A stretch of 10,928 nucleotides of DNA from contig JAOUGB010000036.1 of assembly GCA_029857875.1 (NCBI GenBank), positions 1-10,928 on the forward strand, given 5' to 3'. Numbering within the stretch: the stretch's first letter is position 1; each line of letters starts with the position of its first letter. The notes beneath the pieces are model-generated. The model made no database searches and was not told the origin of the DNA. It saw only the letters and a list, made by a program, of their open reading frames with translations. Source of the stretch: Desulfobacteraceae bacterium. GTDB taxonomy: Bacteria > Desulfobacterota > Desulfobacteria > Desulfobacterales > UBA11574. Below are positions 6,941-10,928 of the stretch, in pieces. Position numbers and translations under genes: made by a program.

Positions 6941-7694
6941 ATCCCGGATATTTCATGTTTGCGAGGCGCTCCAGCAACTCTTTTTTCTTTTGATCCAGTT
7001 CCTTACGGCGAATCTTTGCACCTTTTGTCCCGCCGTTTAAGGCGATTTCCGAAAGATAATACGTCCCATCATCCGTAATATGGATATCCAGATGCGCATA
7101 GGGAAATTTACCACGCTCCATTGCTTTGCGACAAAAATTCAACAAATCCGTGTTCATCTCGTAGGGATAATTTTTCCCGCCCATGGAGATATTCATTCTG
7201 AAATTATCGGGATTGTGCCGGACATAAGCTTCTTTATAATCCCCTGCAATAATCACCCGTACATCAATAAAATTATCCAAAAAGGGCTGAATGACAAACG
7301 GATATGACGTTTCGGACAGGGCCACAAAACTGTACAGGGTTTCAATGGTATCCCATTTCCTCACACCATGACCGCAGTGCAGATGATCTTCTTTGGTAAC
7401 CAAAGGGGCGATTTTAAGTCTGTTATAGGTGTTCACCGCCTCAATGAGATCCGTTCGTCGTGCGATAACAAAGGTATGGGGCAGCATCCAATTATTTAAA
7501 ACAACAGCCTGCGTCGCCTTGGAATGATTCAGAACCTGTGAAAGGGGAGATGGAAAGCAGGATACGCCGCGTTCCATAAGATCGATAAGAATTGATTGTT
7601 TGATATGTTTGTAGGTCAGTATGCCTAAAAAGATATCCCCGGAACAAAGGTCCTGATAACGACCCTTGAGTTCCTGGCTGCTCCTGATGATCAT
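6939..7694 (-). CDS. RimK-like ATP-grasp enzyme, substrate unknown
   Basis: ATP-grasp enzymes of this type join a carboxylate to an amine through an acylphosphate. The 251 residues show the RimK/glutathione synthetase pattern: a short N-terminal preATP-grasp region (1-60, with LTYKHIKQSILIDLMERGV), ATP-binding strands around TFVIAR (74-79) and KIAPLVTKEDHLHCGHGVRKW (94-114), FVIQPFLD (133-140), the hallmark DVRVIIAGDYKEAYVRHNP (144-162) then NISMGG (168-173), and the metal-ligand strand YLSEIALNGGTKGAKI (213-228, E216 and N220). It ends in a Lys-rich helix. ATG 7694 has AGGTGA 5 nt upstream. It starts 4 nt after ddl ends and is followed by purE 8 nt later. The product could be a peptide-like bond former, but neither substrate nor pathway can be read from the sequence. 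It is not a second Ddl: the Ddl omega loop and serine motifs are absent. Confidence 0.88.
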   Translation of the reverse strand: MIIRSSQELKGRYQDLCSGDIFLGILTYKHIKQSILIDLMERGVSCFPSPLSQVLNHSKATQAVVLNNWMLPHTFVIARRTDLIEAVNTYNRLKIAPLVTKEDHLHCGHGVRKWDTIETLYSFVALSETSYPFVIQPFLDNFIDVRVIIAGDYKEAYVRHNPDNFRMNISMGGKNYPYEMNTDLLNFCRKAMERGKFPYAHLDIHITDDGTYYLSEIALNGGTKGAKIRRKELDQKKKELLERLANMKYPG

Positions 7695-7698
7695 TGAA

Positions 7699-8643
7699 TC
7701 ACCTGTTGATTTTGTGCCCTTCGATACTCAGTTCAATCAACCTGTCCAGAAGTTGGCTGAAAGGAATACCCGCTTCTCCGGCAGCAAGAGGCAATAGGCT
7801 GGTGGCCGTCATGCCGGGGATGGTGTTGGTCTCAAGGACATAAATATCCTGATCTTTAAGAATCATATCGGTCCGGCTGTATCCTCTACAAAACAGTGCC
7901 TTATGTGCTATTTTGGATATTTCCTGTGCTTTTTTAGTCATCACGTCATTAATTCGGGCCGGACAAATCTCATTTGTAGCACCTGCGGTATATTTGGCTT
8001 CGTAATCAAAAAAATCAAAGGATTCGCTGGGAATAATTTCAATAATGGGCAATGCCTCAACCGGATTATTACCAATAACGCCGCCGGTGAGTTCAATACC
8101 GTCAATATACGCTTCTATCAACACCATAGAATCCTGTTCAAATGCTTTATCGACCGCTTCTTTCAGCGAATCTTTTGTTTTTACGATAGATATCCCAACA
8201 CTCGATCCACTGCCAACCGGCTTGACAACCAGGGGCAGGCCCAGTCGCTGAGCATACCCATCTATATCTAAAGCATCGTTTTGTTCTATTACAACGTAAG
8301 GTGGAATCAACAGGCCGGATTTTTCGTAAAGATGTTTTGAAGCCAGCTTATTCATACCGATAGCACTCCCGAGAACCCCTGACCCCTGATAAGGAATGTC
8401 AAGAAGGTCGAGCAATCCCTGAACAGTGCCGTCCTCGCCAAAGGGTCCGTGGAGAATGATCAATGCGGCATCAATTTTGGGTGCGTCCATGACCAGTTGC
8501 GGAAGGTCGGTTTTTGGATCATACCGAATGATATCGTACTTATTATGGTCCAGGGCGTCATAGACCTGGTTCCCACTTGAGATAGAAACTTCTCGCTCGG
8601 AGGATATCCCCCCGGACAAAAGGGCAATGGTTAATTTTTCCAT
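7699..8643 (-). CDS. ddl: D-alanine--D-alanine ligase
   Basis: This cytoplasmic ATP-grasp ligase makes D-Ala-D-Ala for peptidoglycan precursors. The 314 residues match the usual DdlB length (about 306). Key elements: SSEREVSISSG (14-24, E16), HGPFGEDGTVQG (65-76), ATP-binding loop KPVGSGSSVG (141-150), EAYIDGIELTGGV (177-189), omega loop FDYEAKY (212-218, including K217 and Y218), SRTDM (256-260, R257, D259) and metal ligands E271 and N273 in LETNTIPGMT. Tyr218 in the omega loop fits a D-Ala-D-Ala rather than a D-Ala-D-lactate ligase. ATG 8643 has AGGA 7 nt upstream. It is the first gene of a - strand operon, with no mur or fts genes nearby, unlike the common mur-ddl-ftsQ cluster. Confidence 0.97.
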   Translation of the reverse strand: MEKLTIALLSGGISSEREVSISSGNQVYDALDHNKYDIIRYDPKTDLPQLVMDAPKIDAALIILHGPFGEDGTVQGLLDLLDIPYQGSGVLGSAIGMNKLASKHLYEKSGLLIPPYVVIEQNDALDIDGYAQRLGLPLVVKPVGSGSSVGISIVKTKDSLKEAVDKAFEQDSMVLIEAYIDGIELTGGVIGNNPVEALPIIEIIPSESFDFFDYEAKYTAGATNEICPARINDVMTKKAQEISKIAHKALFCRGYSRTDMILKDQDIYVLETNTIPGMTATSLLPLAAGEAGIPFSQLLDRLIELSIEGHKINR

Positions 8644-8707
8644 GAGGTTTCCTTTCCGTTTGAAAAATGCTGAGATGGATGTGTTGATAAACTAAGTGCA
8701 CTAATTC

Positions 8708-8736
8708 ATTATGGTGACGTATTTTTATCAGGACAA
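8708..8736 (-). promoter_or_regulatory. Candidate sigma70-type promoter for ddl operon
   Basis: The minus strand has TTGTCC (8736-8731), a 17-nt spacer and CATAAT (8713-8708). Transcription would start near 8701, about 58 nt before the ddl ATG, inside or next to the perfect palindrome AGTGCACT (8695-8702). The -10 matches consensus at 5 of 6 and the -35 at 4 of 6. This is the best candidate seen in the ddl leader; it rests on sequence match alone. Confidence 0.42.
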
Positions 8737-8768
8737 CTATCCAAGATAAACTGAAGTCCAAAAGTTTG

Positions 8769-8892
8769 AAGTTTGAAGTGCCTAAAGTGAGCTAAAGTTG
8801 AGGAATGCGCTTTCAGCGCGATCAATTATAATTAAAATTGATAGAATACTTTAACTTTAGGCACTTTAGTTCACTTTAGGCACTTTAAACTT
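8769..8892. repeat. Multi-branched intergenic inverted repeat (MITE/REP-like)
   Basis: Two 30-nt arms, 8769-8798 and 8863-8892, are inverted copies matching at 28 of 30 positions. Both mismatches would be G-U pairs in a + strand RNA. The core is GTGCCTAAAGTGA. Between the arms are two smaller hairpins: GCGCT-TTC-AGCGC (8807-8819) and ATCAATT-8 nt-AATTGAT (8821-8842). The right arm region also holds a 15-nt direct repeat ACTTTAGGCACTTTA (8854-8868 and 8873-8887), and AAGTTTG occurs twice in tandem at 8762-8775. The folded form is a junction with two inner stems. It lies between the end of the SHOCT gene and the ddl promoter, with no open frame. The shape resembles a dispersed repeat family, but only one copy is in this window. 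Confidence 0.7.
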
Positions 8893-8912
8893 TCGTGTAC
8901 ATAGAATGAATA

Positions 8913-8978
8913 AACCCAGTTATAAATACGGTATCGTATTTAAGAATACGTATACTAAGCTTACGGTATTTCTGGGTT
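8913..8978 (-). terminator. Palindromic 3' region of the SHOCT gene, possible terminator
   Basis: AACCCAG (8913-8919) pairs with CTGGGTT (8972-8978), which overlaps the SHOCT gene stop codon. Just inside, AAATAC (8924-8929) can pair with GTATTT (8966-8971). The interior holds another hairpin AAATACG-GTAT-CGTATTT (8924-8941) and the palindromes ATACGTAT (8946-8953) and TAAGCTTA (8956-8963). On the minus strand the outer stem is followed by only TTATTC, so a standard intrinsic terminator is doubtful. A structured 3' end or a protein-binding site is equally possible. Confidence 0.33.
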
Positions 8979-9465
8979 AGGATTTGAAAATCTGTTCCTT
9001 GAATTTGTTATATTCTTCAAGGGTAATAAGGTTGTTCTCAAGCAGTCGAACAAGTTCTGAAAACTCTTTATAGCGAATAGATTCAGGATCTTCGAGTTGT
9101 TTGAGATGGCCTGATGAGTTACTATTCAGGGCGGGTGGGTTATGATGTTCGCCGCCGATTTTTAATGATGCAAGTCCCCCAAGAAAACTGATCTCAACGC
9201 TTCTTCCGCTGTGCCGATACGTGTTAAGTATTTCCCGAAGGGTTTTTCCTTCCATTTTCATGCGTTTGTAAAAATGATAGCCTGAAGCAATTATGGCGAT
9301 TAAGCCGCCCAAGAAAATCCAAATCATGTAATTAATAATGCCACGGAAAAAGATGACCATCAGGACCAAACCTGCAACCAAAACAACATGAAGCACAAGA
9401 ATGAAATAGGCCATCAGGACGCTTTTAAAATGTTGGCTCTCTTTTTCTTTTTTAGGTAACGCCAT
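8977..9465 (-). CDS. Small two-helix membrane protein with C-terminal SHOCT domain
   Basis: The 162-residue protein has two predicted membrane helices, about 17-39 (VLMAYFILVLHVVLVAGLVL) and about 43-65 (INYMIWIFLGGLIAIIASGY), then a cytoplasmic-looking part with a His/Asn/Ser-rich linker (about 104-120). The C-terminal helix pair, about 133-161, reads EFSELVRLLENNLITLEEYN, a clear SHOCT motif (short C-terminal domain, usually an oligomerisation module). The N-terminus is Lys/Glu-rich, with no cleavable signal peptide. It starts 20 nt after the DUF1992 gene and so probably shares its transcript; the ribosome-binding site is weak (AAAGAA). Its function is unknown. SHOCT proteins are often membrane or phage-shock-like accessory proteins, but nothing here indicates a process. 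Confidence 0.85.
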   Translation of the reverse strand: MALPKKEKESQHFKSVLMAYFILVLHVVLVAGLVLMVIFFRGIINYMIWIFLGGLIAIIASGYHFYKRMKMEGKTLREILNTYRHSGRSVEISFLGGLASLKIGGEHHNPPALNSNSSGHLKQLEDPESIRYKEFSELVRLLENNLITLEEYNKFKEQIFKS

Positions 9466-9485
9466 AAGATGTATATTTCTTTTTC

Positions 9486-9902
9486 CTAAGCTGAGCGTTT
9501 CAAATTTTTGAGACGCTCATTTTGGGTTTTAGATTTTTCAATATGCCCCACCAGCTTTTCCATATAATGTTGGGGCATTTCAAACATAATGGATGTGTCT
9601 CGAATTGTATTTAACTTCATGATTAAAAAGTTTAACTTTTTCAATACACGGTATTTTTCAGATGTCTCTTTCATACCGGCCAGAAGGTCTTCTGTCTGTT
9701 TAATCTCCTTTTTTAACTCAATTTCCGGGGGAAGACAGTCTGCATTTTTAAGGATTTTATAGGCCAGGCGCAACTCTTCGGGAATACACATGTTTTCGTT
9801 TAATTTCAAAGGCTTGCCGGATCCATCAAGGTTTTCAAATTCGCCTTTCTTTTGAGCCTTTAAAATTCGTTCTTCGACGATTTTTTCAAATCCTTGAATC
9901 AT
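9486..9902 (-). CDS. DUF1992 (DNAJC28 conserved domain) protein
   Basis: The 138-residue protein belongs to the DUF1992 family, the domain shared with eukaryotic DNAJC28 and bacterial YhdN-like proteins. The signature is at the N-terminus: IVEERILKAQKKGEFENLDG then GSGKPLKLNE, followed by PEELRLAYKILKNADCLPPE (about 40-60). The rest is a charged coiled-coil-like helical region (about 61-138) ending in a basic tail. No J domain, signal peptide or membrane segment is seen. The biochemical role of the family is unknown. ATG 9902 has no good ribosome-binding site, but a strong promoter-like sequence lies about 40 nt upstream. It is first in a two-gene unit with the SHOCT membrane protein. The last codons form a 10-bp hairpin in the mRNA. 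Confidence 0.9.
   Translation of the reverse strand: MIQGFEKIVEERILKAQKKGEFENLDGSGKPLKLNENMCIPEELRLAYKILKNADCLPPEIELKKEIKQTEDLLAGMKETSEKYRVLKKLNFLIMKLNTIRDTSIMFEMPQHYMEKLVGHIEKSKTQNERLKNLKRSA
9492..9519. repeat. Hairpin inside the 3' end of the DUF1992 gene
   Basis: TGAGCGTTTC (9492-9501) and GAGACGCTCA (9510-9519) pair at 9 of 10 positions (the tenth is G-U/C-A depending on strand), with an 8-nt loop. On the + strand it is followed by TTTTGGGTTTT, so it resembles a terminator for + strand RNA, but no + strand gene lies upstream. On the minus strand it ends about 4 nt before the stop codon and could act as an intercistronic stem between the two genes. Confidence 0.5.
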
Positions 9903-9944
9903 GGTTGAGCGCTTCGTTTTATTACACTTACGTTATGGTTTATA

Positions 9945-9972
9945 ATTATATTACAACCCACAATATTTTCAA
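9945..9972 (-). promoter_or_regulatory. Sigma70-type promoter for the DUF1992-SHOCT unit
   Basis: The minus strand reads TTGAAA (9972-9967), a 16-nt spacer and a perfect TATAAT (9950-9945). Transcription would begin near 9938, about 36 nt before the ATG at 9902. This is the best promoter match in the window and is well placed for the two-gene unit. Confidence 0.55.
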
Positions 9973-10149
9973 GCCGGAAAACAATAAAAAACATAAAGCC
10001 CCAATGATAAATGTCAGAGGGGCCCAGTTTTTACAAAACTGGCAGAAACATACGGTATTTGTTTCATCGTAATACCGTGGAAACATAATCGATTGATGAT
10101 TAATGCTCGCCTGTATATTTCCAATACTGATAATCATTTTTGATGTCAA
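9946..10149 (-). CDS. Possible mini-protein with CxxC and one membrane helix
   Basis: This doubtful 67-codon frame starts at TTG 10149; ATGs at 10137 and 10086 would give 63 or 46 residues. None has a ribosome-binding site. The reason to list it is its C-terminal part: RYYDETNTVCFCQFCKNWAP followed by a single hydrophobic helix (LTFIIGALCFLLFSGLKILW), an arrangement like a small membrane-anchored CxxC or zinc-binding protein. The end overlaps the promoter candidate of the DUF1992 gene, which argues against it. AT-rich DNA readily gives hydrophobic frames, so chance is a real alternative. Homologues with the same CFCQFC motif would be needed to accept it. Confidence 0.3.
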   Translation of the reverse strand: MTSKMIISIGNIQASINHQSIMFPRYYDETNTVCFCQFCKNWAPLTFIIGALCFLLFSGLKILWVVI

Positions 10150-10289
10150 GTTATTTCAAATTGTTGATTTAACTGGAGGTGCCCCTCTATTCTCTATGGA
10201 TAAGGTATTAATTTTTTCTTTTCTTATTTCACAATATATAGTGTTTTTACTTGACGTATATATCAATAGGTTGTATGTACCTCCATAAG

Positions 10290-10928
10290 ATGACGGAAAA
10301 GAATCAGGAACAAAAAAAACAACAGTGCCATCGAAGACTTTTCCTATTAAAAGGCGTTGCATACCTTTCCGGCGCCCTGTTTGGACTGAATCTTTTTTCA
10401 AATGCAAAAGCAGGACAAAGGCGCATCTTTCCGATTAACACCCCCCCTTTGCAAAAATTGCCCTTATCTGAATTTGCTCCCAGAATCGCCTTTATCATTG
10501 ACGATATCGGGAGCAGCATCTCCCGAGCCCAGGCGTTTTTGGACTTGAAGATGCCGATGACATTTTCAATACTCCCCAAATTACAGTACTCCGATCTTCT
10601 CGCCGAGGAAATATACGAACAAGGGCAGGAAATCATGCTCCACCAGCCCATGGAACCTTACGGCCATGAAGTCGATCCTGGACCAGGAGCCCTCTACATT
10701 TCCAATAGGGACACAGAAATTGAAGAAATCATCGAAGAAAATCTCTCACAAATTCCCCAAGCAATGGGTGTGAATAACCACATGGGTTCCAGGTTTACGT
10801 CTTGCTCCGACAAAGTCGTTGAGGCATTGAAGATCATCAAACAGAAGGATCTTTTTTTTGTAGACAGTTTGACGAGCAGTCATTCACAGGCTTACAAAAT
10901 GGCCAGACAGTTGAAAATGAGGACCGCA
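10290..10928 (+). CDS. Divergent polysaccharide deacetylase (YibQ/DUF610 family), 3' end cut off
   Basis: The first 213 codons are visible and the frame is still open at the window end. The family is NodB-fold-like (PF04748-type, E. coli YibQ) and probably acts on a cell-envelope polysaccharide outside the cytoplasm. Motifs: IAFIIDDIG (66-74, D71 and D72), FSILP (92-96), MLHQPMEPYG (116-125, H118), VNNHMGSRFT (161-170, H164) and FFVDSLTS (189-196). The N-terminus is a Tat-like signal: HRRLFLLKG (14-22) with an Arg pair, a hydrophobic stretch GVAYLSGALFGL, and a signal peptidase-type site NAKA-G (about 38-42). The usual YibQ signal is Sec-type, so the RR pair is notable. ATG 10290 has no Shine-Dalgarno sequence; an in-frame ATG at 10275 (five residues longer) has only a poorly spaced AGG. 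It is divergent from the DUF1992 gene. Confidence 0.88.
   Translation, partial: MTEKNQEQKKQQCHRRLFLLKGVAYLSGALFGLNLFSNAKAGQRRIFPINTPPLQKLPLSEFAPRIAFIIDDIGSSISRAQAFLDLKMPMTFSILPKLQYSDLLAEEIYEQGQEIMLHQPMEPYGHEVDPGPGALYISNRDTEIEEIIEENLSQIPQAMGVNNHMGSRFTSCSDKVVEALKIIKQKDLFFVDSLTSSHSQAYKMARQLKMRTA

Larger units (their letters stand above)
9903..10289. other. 387-bp AT-rich divergent intergenic region
   Basis: This region separates the - strand DUF1992 gene from the + strand deacetylase gene. It contains the DUF1992 promoter candidate; a weak 67-codon minus frame; the inverted repeats CCAGTTTT-TAC-AAAACTGG (10024-10042) and ACGGTATT-11 nt-AATACCGT (10052-10078); and the pair TGGAGGT (10174-10180) and ACCTCCA (10279-10285). 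A poor + strand promoter candidate, TTGACG-17 nt-TATGTA (10251-10279), lies just before the deacetylase start. No RNA gene was recognised. Confidence 0.5.

Noticed and set aside
7903..8271. Plus-strand open frame of 122 codons rich in Phe/Asn/Ile
   Set aside because: It is antisense to ddl, whose motifs are intact through this stretch; the composition is that of a reverse-complement shadow.
6939..8643. Peptide natural product (graspetide-like) cluster from the two ATP-grasp genes
   Set aside because: One is a standard Ddl, no precursor peptide or transporter is nearby, and the neighbours are housekeeping genes.
8769..8892. CRISPR array or tRNA cloverleaf
   Set aside because: The repeated units have no regular spacers, and there is no T-loop, anticodon stem or CCA-like end; the symmetry is that of an inverted repeat.
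9492..9530. Intrinsic terminator on the + strand
   Set aside because: The hairpin and T-rich tail look right, but no + strand gene precedes it for thousands of bases, and the arms are coding sequence of DUF1992.
10156..10651. Minus-strand open frames opposite the deacetylase start
   Set aside because: The + strand frame carries the clear IAFIIDDIG, LHQPMEP and NNHMGSRFT motifs, so the opposite frames are shadows.

Overview
The window looks like a stretch of chromosome from a Gram-negative, probably anaerobic bacterium of the Desulfobacterota (Desulfobacterales-like). This placement is an inference from the style of the proteins, the moderate GC content and gene combinations familiar from that group. 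No rRNA or other phylogenetic marker is present to prove it. I see no tRNA, rRNA, CRISPR array, transposase or phage gene.

Layout. The + strand from 1 to 3151 carries translation genes: the C-terminal two thirds of typA/bipA (cut by the left edge), prfC (release factor 3) and a 70-residue very basic protein of unknown function. The - strand from about 8643 down to 3661 is a tightly packed run transcribed right to left: ddl (D-Ala-D-Ala ligase), an unassigned RimK-like ATP-grasp enzyme, purE, a TsaC/Sua5-type threonylcarbamoyl-AMP synthase, a 362-residue protein of unknown function, and a thioredoxin-fold/HEAT-repeat fusion. Gaps are 4 nt, 8 nt, an overlap, 2 nt and 48 nt, so this is very likely one operon. 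It appears to end in a hairpin plus T-rich tract just past 3661. A small, probably frameshifted gene (3218-3584) follows on the same strand.

Upstream of ddl is a 333-bp intergenic region with a candidate ddl promoter, a 124-bp multi-branched inverted repeat, and a second palindromic block that overlaps the stop codon of the next - strand gene. Next come two small - strand genes: a DUF1992 (DNAJC28-type) protein followed by a two-helix SHOCT membrane protein. A good sigma70-like promoter (TTGAAA, 16 nt, TATAAT) lies in front of them. A 387-bp AT-rich region separates this pair from a divergent + strand gene at the right edge, a YibQ-type divergent polysaccharide deacetylase with a Tat-like signal peptide (3' end missing).

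How the genes fit together. The ddl operon mixes cell wall precursor synthesis (ddl), purine synthesis (purE) and tRNA t6A synthesis (tsaC) with three uncharacterised genes: the ATP-grasp enzyme, the 362-residue protein and the redox/HEAT fusion. It has no single obvious theme. I did not find a clearly new defence or mobile system. The items most worth a second look are the unassigned ATP-grasp enzyme, the thioredoxin-HEAT fusion, the 362-residue family, the basic protein after prfC, and the structured repeat at 8769-8892.
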